In this document: positions 13,647-21,560 of the stretch, in pieces
How the letters are laid out: the number at the start of each line of letters is the position of its first letter
Numbering within the stretch: position 1 is the first letter of the stretch
Notes under the pieces: generated by a model
Told to the model about the DNA's origin: nothing
Database searches by the model: none
Seen by the model: only the letters and a program-made list of their open reading frames with translations
Origin: a virus
Length of the DNA: 23,566 nt
Virus record (IMG/VR): IMGVR_UViG_3300028597_000074
Span: 1 to 23,566 of that record
Reading direction: 5' to 3' (one strand)
Position numbers and translations under genes: made by a program

Positions 13647-14636
13647 GTGATCAGTGCGTTCGGTGTCGACCATGGCGAGGAGATCGCCAAGTCCCTGGTC
13701 GACGGGAAGTTCGTTCGTGCCGTGGACGTCGGCGCGAAGGGGCTTCGTGCTGCCCGCAAGAACGCCCAGGGCGGGTACGTCTCCGACGCTGGCAACCCGC
13801 TGGAACAGCTTCTGCGTGCCACGGGGGCTGCCCCTGCGCGCAGCAAGAGCGACGTGCCGTCCTTCGACAAGAGCGGCCTGTTCGGCGGGCGCTACCTCTC
13901 GCGTGGCCCGGACGACGAGACCATCTCCGTCCTGACCAACAAGGAGGGCGTCACCCAGATGCTCTCCCAGCTCGCTGGGCGCGACCTCTCGGGCGCACCT
14001 GCCGAGGCCATCGAGTTCGTGGGCACCAAGTCGGGCAAGTACAAGAACGCACACCCGCTGCGCTACGGCAGCGCCAAGGGCGGACGCACCTACGTGGTCT
14101 CGGACAAGAAGGACGAGAAGACCATCGCGCACGAGCTCCTGCACTCTGAGGGGCGCTCGTCGTGGCGTATCGCCCAGGTCCAGAACGACCCCAAGAAGCT
14201 GGCTCGCGAGGAGGCCCGTGCGGACACGCTCTCGGGCACGCACTCGGAGATCCACCGCTCGCCCTTCTTCCGCTCGCACACCCAGCTCAACCGGGCCAAT
14301 GGGGAGAAGGCGAGCAAGCTGCGCGCCAAGGCGACCCGAGACCAGGGCAAGGCGGATCGCGCGGAGAGCATCTTCGGCCAGACGTACTACGGCACGCGCG
14401 CGAACATGCGTGGTCAGGCCGCCGACACCGGGGACGCGTTCAAGCGCACCCAGGACAAGATCGACGCAGACGGGCGCTACGGCACCAAGGAAGGCTTCGC
14501 GCGGTACAAGCGGCGCAAGGCCACCCAGCGCGCCACTCTGGGCGCTGGTGCGGGCGCTGGCACGGTCGTGGTGGCGGCGTACAAGACCAAGGACGGCCGC
14601 GAGGTCAAGGGATACCGGAGGAAGAGCGATGGCTGA
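13647..14636 (+). CDS. Putative HEXXH zinc metallopeptidase-like structural-region protein
   Basis: A 329-residue protein. The N-terminal Ile-Ser-Ala-Phe-Gly-Val-Asp-His segment is familiar from small phage head-region proteins. Residues 162-166 read His-Glu-Leu-Leu-His, a classic zincin HEXXH motif, followed at 188-193 by Glu-Glu-Ala-Arg-Ala-Asp, which could supply the third zinc ligand (Glu). A basic, polar linker and a Gly/Ala hydrophobic stretch (about 299-311) follow; the latter could be a membrane-associating segment. Start: GTG 13647 with GAGGTG six bases upstream. Likely role: processing of head proteins, or a virion-carried protease acting on the host envelope. The motif is visible; the activity is inference, and an HEXXH can occur by chance in a non-enzyme. 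Confidence 0.6.
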   Translation: MISAFGVDHGEEIAKSLVDGKFVRAVDVGAKGLRAARKNAQGGYVSDAGNPLEQLLRATGAAPARSKSDVPSFDKSGLFGGRYLSRGPDDETISVLTNKEGVTQMLSQLAGRDLSGAPAEAIEFVGTKSGKYKNAHPLRYGSAKGGRTYVVSDKKDEKTIAHELLHSEGRSSWRIAQVQNDPKKLAREEARADTLSGTHSEIHRSPFFRSHTQLNRANGEKASKLRAKATRDQGKADRAESIFGQTYYGTRANMRGQAADTGDAFKRTQDKIDADGRYGTKEGFARYKRRKATQRATLGAGAGAGTVVVAAYKTKDGREVKGYRRKSDG

Positions 14637-15219
14637 CCTGCCCAGCGTCCTGTCCTACGGCCAGGTGGGAGGACGCTTCCTGCTCGCCGTGGGTGACTCG
14701 ACCGACCCCGGGCGCGAGCCTGACGCCCAGGCCGCCGAGGGCAAGATCCGCTTCACCCCGGCCCCTGGTCACGTCATCGTGGCCGGGGCGTCTCCCGTGC
14801 CGGTGTTCATCACCCCCAAGACCATCGAGTGCACCCTGGACACCGAGGGCTACCTCGTGGACCCCCAGAACTCGCGGGACGTGTGGCTGATCGCCGGGGA
14901 CGACCCGGACATGAACCCCACGGGCTGGACGTACAAGGTGACGTTCGAGCTCAAGGGTGTCGTCATCCCGAGCTTCGACCTGCTGGTGCAGGGAGGCGTG
15001 CGCAAGGACCTCGCGCTCGTCGCCCCGATCCCCTCGAACCCGGGCACCACCGTCGTGGTGACCGAGCAGTCGCGCATCGCGGCTGAGGCTGCTGCGGCAT
15101 CCGCTCAGGCAGCCCTGGCGCAGATCATGGCCTACGCACCGGTCCTGTTCCTGCCCACGGGCTCGCCCATCCCGCCCGACGCGCCCGACCCGGTGCTCGT
15201 CGCGTTCTACGGCTCCTAG
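14629..15219 (+). CDS. Minor tail / tip-attached beta protein with Ala-rich C-terminus
   Basis: A 196-residue protein. The N-terminal region (about 1-130) has the pattern of small phage tail-tip proteins: a Gly-Lys-Ile-Arg-Phe-Thr-Pro segment, a Thr-Ile-Glu-Cys-Thr-Leu-Asp-Thr-Glu-Gly-Tyr-Leu segment, and a Trp-Thr-Tyr-Lys-Val-Thr-Phe strand. The last 60 residues include an Ala-rich helix (about 150-170), often seen as an adaptor to the next fibre. The ATG at 14629 has CGGAGGAAG six bases upstream and overlaps the previous gene by eight bases. It ends ten bases before the next gene. Confidence 0.65.
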   Translation: MADLPSVLSYGQVGGRFLLAVGDSTDPGREPDAQAAEGKIRFTPAPGHVIVAGASPVPVFITPKTIECTLDTEGYLVDPQNSRDVWLIAGDDPDMNPTGWTYKVTFELKGVVIPSFDLLVQGGVRKDLALVAPIPSNPGTTVVVTEQSRIAAEAAAASAQAALAQIMAYAPVLFLPTGSPIPPDAPDPVLVAFYGS

Positions 15220-15228
15220 GAGGAAGTC

Positions 15229-15576
15229 ATGGCTCTCAACGCCACCGCATCGAAGAACTCCCTGGCGACCTCCTTCGGGACGGCCGCCACCCACGCAGCG
15301 CTGTACACCACGTCCGCAGGTGCCTCCCAGGGCACCGAGGTCACCGGTGGCTCGCCCGCCTACGCGCGCAAGGCCATCACGTGGGGTGCGCCCACCAACG
15401 GCGTCATCACCGCCTCGGTCACGTTCGACGTGCCTGCGTCCACGACCATCGTGGCGGCTGGTGTGCACACGGCTGTCTCGGGCGCGGGCAACTACCTGGA
15501 GGGTGGCACGGTCACGTCCCAGGCGTTCAGCTCCCAGGGGACGTACACGCTGAACCTCACCTTCACCATCGCCTGA
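15229..15576 (+). CDS. Small tail/decoration protein (paralogue of the 21204 gene)
   Basis: A 115-residue Thr/Ala/Gly-rich protein with strands throughout. It shares an identical Thr-Gly-Gly-Ser-Pro-Ala-Tyr-Ala-Arg-Lys-Ala block with the protein at 21204-21554, plus a Val-Thr-Phe-Asp-Val-Pro strand and a Gly-Val-(His/Trp)-Thr-Ala strand in the same order. This is a family seen next to phage fibre genes. In both places it directly precedes a large lectin/repeat fibre gene, so it may anchor or decorate that fibre. The start has AGGAGG at 15219-15224. Confidence 0.7.
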   Translation: MALNATASKNSLATSFGTAATHAALYTTSAGASQGTEVTGGSPAYARKAITWGAPTNGVITASVTFDVPASTTIVAAGVHTAVSGAGNYLEGGTVTSQAFSSQGTYTLNLTFTIA

Positions 15577-15589
15577 CGAGGAGGCCCTC

Positions 15590-18500
15590 GTGGCGATCAC
15601 CTACGAGGCGGCGAACACCACACCGTTCTCCGTCGCCTCGACCACGTTCTCGTTCACCCCAGACGCGGGTGTTCAGGCCGATGACGTCTTCGTCGTGGCG
15701 GTGGCTCACCGTCAGGACTCCAACGTCAACGTGCCCGCGAACACCCTGGAGACCCCCGTCAACAAGGCGGAGATCACCACGGGTGACCGACACGTGACGG
15801 TGTTCGTCTGGAGGGCCACCTCGACCTCTACCGCTGCGGTCACGTTCACGCTCACCGCGTCCACGGTGGGCAACGTGGCCTGGGCGCGCTTCCGGGGTGT
15901 GGACGTGTCGGACCCGGTGGATGTGACCTCGCCGGGCAACTACACCTACCCCACGCCCAACCCTGCGCCCTCGATCACCACCACGGTGGCCAACGCCTTC
16001 GTCGTGGGTGGCATCGCCTGTGGGTCGTCCAGCGCGACGCCGGGCGTGCCGGGAGGCTGGACCTCGCGGGTCACCACCACGGTGTCCACGGGGCTCATCG
16101 CCACCAAGGGCGTCCAGGCGAGCGCAGGAGCGACCGGCAGCGCGGCGTTCACCACCAGTCCCACCACGATCAACACGGTCTCCTGGCAGCTCGCCCTGCG
16201 CCCTGCTGGTGCGGTCACCGCTCCCGCACTCACGCACACGCTGACCGACCTGTCCACGCCGACGTCGATCTCCGCCAAGATCAAGGGCACCAACGCCACC
16301 TCGGCCCGCCTCAAGGTGGGGACGAACCTCGCGGTCACCACGGGCGTGGTCTACGGCTCCTCGGTGACTCTGGACGCTAACGGCTACGCCGACCTCGTGT
16401 GCACGGGGCTGAACCCCTGGACCCAGTACTACTACGCCGTGGAGCTCACCGGCAGCACGGTGGAGACCACGGCGCAGGTGGGCAAGGCCAAGACCCTGCC
16501 CAACCCGGGCACGCCCACGAGCTTCACCATCGGGTTCGGCTCCTGCAACGAGTTCTACGACGAGACCATGAGCATCTCGCTCACGGCGTTCACGAACCTC
16601 AACGCGCGCGACCCCGACCTGTTCGTGCACCTGGGGGACATCTCCTACGAGGACAACGCCTCCTCGTCCCAGGCGTCTCAGCGCGCGGGCCTGGAGTACA
16701 ACCTCAACTTCAACGCCTCGATGCGCTCGTCCTTCGCCGGGCGGCAGTCGGTGTGCCTGGCCTCCGACCACGACTCGGGCGGCAACAACGCCTTCCCGGG
16801 CGCGTGGTCCCCTGCCATCCGTGCGGCGCGCAAGCAGGTGCTGCCGGTGCCGGACTGCCCCGACCCCAACGGCCTGTACGGCTCGACGGTGTTCGGCCGG
16901 GTGCGGATGATCTACCTGGACACCCGCAACTTCATGGCCGCCGACTTCAGCACGCGCCTGGGCTCGGCTCAGCTCGCCTGGCTGAAGGCGGAGCTGAATC
17001 AGCCGGAGCCGCTGAAGATCATCTGGACCGAGCAGGTCTGGAACGACTACTCGGTGCCCGAGGGCGACGACAAGTGGTGCAACTTCCCCGAGCGCACGAC
17101 CATCGGGAACATGATCGCTGCCGCCCCGGGCACGGTCATCATGGCCCACGGCGACTCGCACATGCTCGCCGCCGACAACGGGACGAACAACAACTGGGGT
17201 GGCTTCCCCACGGTGTGCGCGGCGGCGTTCTACAACTACGCCTCGATCAAGGGCGACGCCACGTGGACGCAGGGCACCTACCCCACGACTGACGGCGCGC
17301 AGGTCAGCCAGTACGGCATGTTCGTCATCGCCGACACCGGCGACGACATCACCGTCCAGTTCAACGGGTACGACTCCTCGAACACCTCGCGCGTGGCCCT
17401 GACGGTCACCGCAGAGGGCACACCGTCCACCCCCATGTCGGCGTACAACTTCGAGGGCTCGGGGCTGTCCTTCGCGGACCAGAGCGGTGGCGGACGCACC
17501 GTCACCCTCAGCTCCTCGTCCCAGCGCTCGGCCACGGCCAAGAACGGCACGGGTGCGGGGGCGCTGGCGACTGCGCTGGCCGGTGGCTCCTCGGGTGTGG
17601 CCGTCGCTCCGTACAACGCCACCACGTCGCGCTCCATGACCTTCTGGGCGCGTGAGTCGGGTGCTGGTGTGTGGCTGGCCCGCTGGCAGGTCACGGCGTC
17701 GGACGCGGGCGCGTTCGGGGTCTACTACACCGGAGGCACGGTCCGAGGGCGCTTCCGCAAGGGCGGGACGAACTACAACGTCGACAGCGGCGTGGCTGCA
17801 CCCGTGGGCACCTACACGCACTACGGCGTCACGTACAACGCCACCACGGGCGTGGGACGGCTGTACATCAACGGGGCGCTCGCGGGCAGTGTCACCGTGC
17901 CTGGTGGCGGCTCGCTGGACGCTGCCGACGGCATCGACCTCGCGGCGGACGGCGCGGCTGTGGGTGGGCTGCCGACCAACTGGCTGATCGACGACCTGCG
18001 GATCTACAACCACGAGATCCCGGACTTCCAGGTCGCCGTGGACATGAACACCCCGGTGCCCTCCACGGCTGGGGAGTCCTACACCGGCTCGCTGGCCATC
18101 TCGGCGGGCGGCACGCTGGCGCGTACCCAGGCGGGCATGAGCACAGCAGGTACGCTCGGAGTGACCGCAGGCGGCACCCTGGGACGTGCCCCCTCGGGGA
18201 TGAGCGTGGCCGGGACACTGGCCACCACCGCCAGCGGCACCCTGGGCCGGACGGGCTCGCCGGGGATCAGAGGAGATCTCTCGATGAGCTCGTCCGGTTC
18301 CCTCGCCTTCACCGCTACCCCGCGCACGGGTGGCTCGCTGGCGATCACCGCCGCAGGCACGCTCTCCACGGGCTCCACGTCCTTCCAGGGCACGCTGTCC
18401 ATGACGGCCGGGGGCACCCTCGCGCTGTCGGGCCGCATCGCCATGGTCGGGTCGCTGGGCATGAACGCCACCGGGATGCTGTCCTTCGGGGCGACCCCGG

Positions 18501-19384
18501 CCTTCACGCAGACACTGAACATCACCGCAACCGGGACACTGGGCCGCGCTGGGCGACCCGCCGTGTCCGGGCTGCTCGCCATGGGGGGAACGGGCACGCT
18601 GAGCATGACACCGGTCGTGGCAGGGGACTCGCGCGCGCAGGGATGGGTCGGTGGCCAGATCCAGGACCTCAACCTCGCGCTGCGCTTCAACGGGGTGGAC
18701 TACCCCATCACGCTCGTGGCCAAGGTCGACGGGGAGGAGTACCCGCTGAACCACGGGATCACTCCGCCGCCCGAGGGCCTGGCTGCGCGCTGGACCTTCG
18801 ATGACGGGGTGGAGGACCAGATCGCCGGGCGTGCCCTGACGCTGACGTCCACCACGCTCGTGGCCGCGCGGGGAGGCCAGGCGCTGGCTGCACCGACCGC
18901 CACCGGCACGGCGGACTCCGAGGACGGCTTCCTGGACCTGATGGGCTTCTCCATCGCGTACTGGCTGTACACCCCGGACAACGCCTCCACCACGGCCATC
19001 ACGCGCGTGGCCTTCACCGCAGCCGGGGTCACCGTCGCAGAGCTGTACTCGGGCTGGCGTCTGCTCGCCGGGTCGTACTACACGCTCTCGCGGCTGCTGG
19101 TGGTCACGGACACCGGCTCGCTGAACAGCCTCCACCAGTCGAGCGTCGGCACCGCCATCCCGTCCCAGCAGTGGCGGCACGTGGCCGGGGTCTACGACGG
19201 CGCGGAGATGAAGCTGTACGTCAACGGCGTGCTGGTCGACTCCGATCCCAAGACAGGTGTGGTGACCGACCCGGACGCCTTCACTATCCGCGTGCAGAAC
19301 ACCGCCCTGGTGGACGACGTGGAGATCTGGTCCCGGCCGCTCGACGCTGCCGAGATCGCCGCCATGTACGAGGAAGGGCTCTAG
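15590..19384 (+). CDS. Large fibre with PhoD-type metallophosphoesterase, two lectin-like domains and beta repeats
   Basis: A 1264-residue protein. Residues 1-205 are a beta-rich attachment domain. Residues 210-300 are a fibronectin-like domain like the PhoD N-terminal domain. Residues 310-605 are a PhoD-like phosphoesterase with Phe-Gly-Ser-Cys (316-319), His-Leu-Gly-Asp...Tyr-Glu (347-354), Asp-His-Asp...Asn-Asn (393-400), Asp-Thr-Arg (444-446) and His-Gly-Asp-Ser-His (520-524), all placed as in that metal-binding family. Residues 616-820 form a LamG/concanavalin-like lectin domain. Residues 833-1010 are nine short beta repeats. Residues about 1060-1264 form a second lectin-like domain. PhoD enzymes cleave phosphodiesters, and B. 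subtilis PhoD acts on teichoic acids, so cutting of host wall polymers during adsorption is the inferred role. GTG start, GAGGAGG at 15578-15584. Confidence 0.85.
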   Translation: MAITYEAANTTPFSVASTTFSFTPDAGVQADDVFVVAVAHRQDSNVNVPANTLETPVNKAEITTGDRHVTVFVWRATSTSTAAVTFTLTASTVGNVAWARFRGVDVSDPVDVTSPGNYTYPTPNPAPSITTTVANAFVVGGIACGSSSATPGVPGGWTSRVTTTVSTGLIATKGVQASAGATGSAAFTTSPTTINTVSWQLALRPAGAVTAPALTHTLTDLSTPTSISAKIKGTNATSARLKVGTNLAVTTGVVYGSSVTLDANGYADLVCTGLNPWTQYYYAVELTGSTVETTAQVGKAKTLPNPGTPTSFTIGFGSCNEFYDETMSISLTAFTNLNARDPDLFVHLGDISYEDNASSSQASQRAGLEYNLNFNASMRSSFAGRQSVCLASDHDSGGNNAFPGAWSPAIRAARKQVLPVPDCPDPNGLYGSTVFGRVRMIYLDTRNFMAADFSTRLGSAQLAWLKAELNQPEPLKIIWTEQVWNDYSVPEGDDKWCNFPERTTIGNMIAAAPGTVIMAHGDSHMLAADNGTNNNWGGFPTVCAAAFYNYASIKGDATWTQGTYPTTDGAQVSQYGMFVIADTGDDITVQFNGYDSSNTSRVALTVTAEGTPSTPMSAYNFEGSGLSFADQSGGGRTVTLSSSSQRSATAKNGTGAGALATALAGGSSGVAVAPYNATTSRSMTFWARESGAGVWLARWQVTASDAGAFGVYYTGGTVRGRFRKGGTNYNVDSGVAAPVGTYTHYGVTYNATTGVGRLYINGALAGSVTVPGGGSLDAADGIDLAADGAAVGGLPTNWLIDDLRIYNHEIPDFQVAVDMNTPVPSTAGESYTGSLAISAGGTLARTQAGMSTAGTLGVTAGGTLGRAPSGMSVAGTLATTASGTLGRTGSPGIRGDLSMSSSGSLAFTATPRTGGSLAITAAGTLSTGSTSFQGTLSMTAGGTLALSGRIAMVGSLGMNATGMLSFGATPAFTQTLNITATGTLGRAGRPAVSGLLAMGGTGTLSMTPVVAGDSRAQGWVGGQIQDLNLALRFNGVDYPITLVAKVDGEEYPLNHGITPPPEGLAARWTFDDGVEDQIAGRALTLTSTTLVAARGGQALAAPTATGTADSEDGFLDLMGFSIAYWLYTPDNASTTAITRVAFTAAGVTVAELYSGWRLLAGSYYTLSRLLVVTDTGSLNSLHQSSVGTAIPSQQWRHVAGVYDGAEMKLYVNGVLVDSDPKTGVVTDPDAFTIRVQNTALVDDVEIWSRPLDAAEIAAMYEEGL
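18086..18625 (+). repeat. Nine tandem ~20-residue beta repeats in the large fibre
   Basis: Residues about 833-1010 of the 1264-residue fibre consist of about nine units of 19-21 residues with the consensus Gly-(Ser/Thr)-Leu-Xaa-(Ile/Met/Val)-(Thr/Ser)-Ala-Xaa-Gly-Thr-Leu. The units have diverged in DNA sequence. This suggests an elongated beta spacer between the two lectin-like domains. Confidence 0.8.
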
Positions 19385-19385
19385 C

Positions 19386-19556
19386 ATGCAGTTCCCCAAC
19401 GAAATCCCCGCCAAGGTCAGCGTCTCGGATGCGAAGCCCAAAGAGCAGTTCAAGAAGATGTCTCCGGACGGTGCTGATCTCAACTCGCACGCCTGCCCTC
19501 CAGGCACCAAACTGAAGAAGAAGGGCAAGTCGGGCAAGAAGACCGAAGGGATGTAG
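19386..19556 (+). CDS. Small basic protein, 56 aa
   Basis: A 56-residue ORF (ATG 19386, TAG 19554-19556) with AGGAAGGG seven bases upstream. The C-terminal third is very Lys-rich and an Ala-Cys-Pro-Pro-Gly motif precedes it. No membrane segment. It opens the small run leading to the endolysin. Function unknown; the basic tail could interact with nucleic acid or membrane lipids. Confidence 0.55.
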   Translation: MQFPNEIPAKVSVSDAKPKEQFKKMSPDGADLNSHACPPGTKLKKKGKSGKKTEGM

Positions 19557-19558
19557 TC

Positions 19559-19639
19559 ATGGACCGCAACGTCGTCTGGACCATCGCGGGCATCGCGATC
19601 ATCGTCGCCATCGTCCTCTGGATCGCCTCCGTGCTCTGA
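19559..19639 (+). CDS. Tiny single-pass membrane peptide, 26 aa
   Basis: A 26-residue ORF two bases after the previous stop, with GAAGGG eight bases before the ATG. Residues 6-26 are one hydrophobic helix (Trp-Thr-Ile-Ala-Gly-Ile-Ala-Ile-Ile-Val). Its position just upstream of the endolysin suggests a role in lysis, such as a holin partner or antiholin, but this is inference from location. Peptides this short are easily missed by annotation. Confidence 0.5.
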   Translation: MDRNVVWTIAGIAIIVAIVLWIASVL

Positions 19640-19687
19640 CCCCCGTAGACAGCGCCGAGACCATGGTGGTGACTCAAGGAGGACCCC

Positions 19688-20797
19688 ATGGCCATCTACT
19701 CCGGCGCGGTCTACAAGCCGCTCAGCCGTAACCACGGTGGCGTGCGCCCTCGTACCACGTGCGCCATCCTGCACGTGGACGCTGGTGGTGCGAACTCGCT
19801 GTACGGCTGGTTCAACAACCCGGCGTCCTCGGCGTCCTCGCACTTCTACGTGAAGTACGACGGGACCGTCGAGCAGTACCTCGACACCAACCTCATCGCA
19901 TGGACGCAGCGCGCGGGCAACCTCTACGGCATCGGCATCGAGACCCAGGGCCTCGGCTCGGGCACGTGGACCGACGCCCAGATGGCGTCCATCGCCGCAC
20001 TGCTCAAGTGGATCAACAAGGTCCACGGCGTGCTGCTCACCGACATGGGGAACTCCAAGAAGAGCTCCCGTGGCGTGGGCTACCACCGCATGGGCTGCGA
20101 CCCGTGGCGGCTGTCCGGCGCTGACGTGTGGGGACCGCGCGGCAAGGTCTGCCCTGGCGACGGTCGTGTGGCGCAGTTCGACGCTGTGGTGCGAGCAGCC
20201 GGTGGCGCGACCATCCCGGTCACGAACCCGGTCAACCCGGGCAACACCGTCCCCGAGCTCAACGCGGGCTTCTCCAAGGCGCACATCACCTGGGTGCAGC
20301 AGGAGCTCAAGAAGCTCGGCTTCTACAAGGACGTCGTGGACGGCGTGCGTGGGCCGAACACCCAGGCCGCCATCAAGGCGTTCCAGAAGTCGCGCGGGCT
20401 CGTCCAGGACGGTCTGCCCGGACCGCTCACCACGAACGCGCTCAAGGGCATCAAGCCTGCCCAGCCGAGCAACGCGCTGGCGCTGGACGGGAACTTCGGC
20501 CCGGCCTCGGTCAAGCGTCTCCAGGCGAGCCTGGGCACGACCCAGGACGGGGTGATCTCCGGCCAGGGGACGGCGGACGCCAAGTACCACCCGGCGTTCA
20601 AGTCGATCAAGTACGGCCCGGGTGGGTCGGACGTCGTGCGTGCCCTCCAGCGCAAGCTCGGGGTCACTGCCGACGGCTACCTCGGCCCGAACACCATCAA
20701 GGCCCTCCAGCGGTACCTGGGCATCAAGCAGGACGGCTACTTCGGCCCCACCACCGCCAAGACGCTTCAGGCTCGCCTGAACGCTGGCACCTTCTGA
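19688..20797 (+). CDS. Endolysin: N-acetylmuramoyl-L-alanine amidase with peptidoglycan-binding repeats
   Basis: A 369-residue lysin. Residues 20-170 are an Amidase_2-type zinc amidase that cuts the bond between MurNAc and L-Ala. Candidate zinc ligands are His29, His133 and Cys155 in Val-Cys-Pro-Gly-Asp, and Glu85 lies in a Gly-Ile-Glu-Thr-Gln motif. Residues 195-255, 262-300 and 312-367 are peptidoglycan-binding (PG_binding_1-type) units marked by four Asp-Gly-Xaa-Xaa-Gly-Pro turns (218-223, 267-272, 329-334, 349-354). There is no signal peptide, as expected for a holin-dependent lysin. The start has AGGAGG at 19677-19682. The holin-like gene follows after ten bases. Confidence 0.92.
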   Translation: MAIYSGAVYKPLSRNHGGVRPRTTCAILHVDAGGANSLYGWFNNPASSASSHFYVKYDGTVEQYLDTNLIAWTQRAGNLYGIGIETQGLGSGTWTDAQMASIAALLKWINKVHGVLLTDMGNSKKSSRGVGYHRMGCDPWRLSGADVWGPRGKVCPGDGRVAQFDAVVRAAGGATIPVTNPVNPGNTVPELNAGFSKAHITWVQQELKKLGFYKDVVDGVRGPNTQAAIKAFQKSRGLVQDGLPGPLTTNALKGIKPAQPSNALALDGNFGPASVKRLQASLGTTQDGVISGQGTADAKYHPAFKSIKYGPGGSDVVRALQRKLGVTADGYLGPNTIKALQRYLGIKQDGYFGPTTAKTLQARLNAGTF

Positions 20798-20807
20798 GGA
20801 GAGGGAC

Positions 20808-21200
20808 ATGCTGTACAACGCACTGATCAGCGGCATCCGTACCGGTGTCGCGCTGCTCGTGGGCCTGGCGATCACCTGGCTCGTGAGCGTGGGAGTGACC
20901 CTCCCCGCAGACGCAGAGGTCCAGCTCAACGCGATCCTCTTCGTCGTCGTCTCGGCGGGCTACAACGCCCTCGTGAACTGGCTGGCCGTGAAGGTCCACC
21001 CGGCGTTCGGGTACCTGCTCGGTGTGCCGAAGACGCCGGAGTACAACGCGGTGGCTGTCCAGGAGAAGGACGGACAGATCGTCGCCTCTGCGAACTCGCC
21101 CATCGAGACCGGTGAGATCGTCGTCGTCCAGCCTGCTGAGCCTCACGATCCGGCGAAGGTCGACAACTTCGAGCCCCACCCCTACGAGACCGAGGAGTGA
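20808..21200 (+). CDS. Holin-like membrane protein
   Basis: A 130-residue protein with two predicted transmembrane helices (about 11-32 and 43-64) and a long polar acidic tail (about 75-130). A Leu-Leu-Gly-Val-Pro-Lys-Thr-Pro-Xaa-Tyr segment follows helix 2, a pattern common in actinophage proteins annotated as holins. Holins let the endolysin cross the membrane. It sits ten bases after the endolysin and starts at an ATG with AGGAGAGGG upstream. The role is strongly suggested by neighbour and topology but not proven. Confidence 0.75.
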   Translation: MLYNALISGIRTGVALLVGLAITWLVSVGVTLPADAEVQLNAILFVVVSAGYNALVNWLAVKVHPAFGYLLGVPKTPEYNAVAVQEKDGQIVASANSPIETGEIVVVQPAEPHDPAKVDNFEPHPYETEE

Positions 21201-21203
21201 CAG

Positions 21204-21554
21204 ATGCCTCTGCTCGACTCTGAGCGGAACGCCGTCGCGGACCTCCAGGCGTCGCGTCTCCAGTACGTGTCGCTGCACACGGGCAACCCCGGTACCACCG
21301 GTACCGCTGAGGCCACGGGTGGCAGCCCTGCGTACGCGCGCAAGGCGCTGGTGTTCACGGCTGCGTCCGGTGGCACGGCCACGGCCGCGGAGGTCACCTT
21401 CGACGTGCCCGCTGGCACCTACACGCACTTCGGTGTGTGGACGGCAGCCACAGGCGGCACGTTCCGTGGTGGCAACCCGCTGTCCGCGTCCACGACGATC
21501 AGCCCCCAGGGTCAGATCAAGGTCACGGTCTCCATCCCCGTCACCGCTGCGTAG
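21204..21554 (+). CDS. Small tail/decoration protein (paralogue of the 15229 gene)
   Basis: A 116-residue Thr/Gly/Ala-rich protein sharing the identical 11-residue Gly-Ser-Pro-Ala-Tyr-Ala-Arg-Lys-containing block and the following strands with the protein at 15229. It follows the holin-like gene after three bases and directly precedes another lectin/repeat fibre gene, mirroring the 15229/15590 pair. Probably a fibre-associated structural protein. Confidence 0.7.
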   Translation: MPLLDSERNAVADLQASRLQYVSLHTGNPGTTGTAEATGGSPAYARKALVFTAASGGTATAAEVTFDVPAGTYTHFGVWTAATGGTFRGGNPLSASTTISPQGQIKVTVSIPVTAA

Positions 21555-21560
21555 GCCGCC

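Noticed and set aside
13647-14636. A serine prohead protease by position
   Set aside because: No Ser/His catalytic pattern of the known prohead proteases is visible; the only enzyme-like signature is HEXXH, so it is reported as metallopeptidase-like instead.
15563-20929. A 1788-codon open frame on the minus strand
   Set aside because: It is antisense to the phosphoesterase fibre, endolysin and other clearly real genes. Long reverse open frames arise in high-GC DNA with strong third-position G/C; its composition is Arg/Val/Gly-rich and low in structure.
21289-21306. A double GGTACC direct repeat in the 21204 gene
   Set aside because: It encodes a Gly/Thr turn in a low-complexity region and has no features of a site beyond that.
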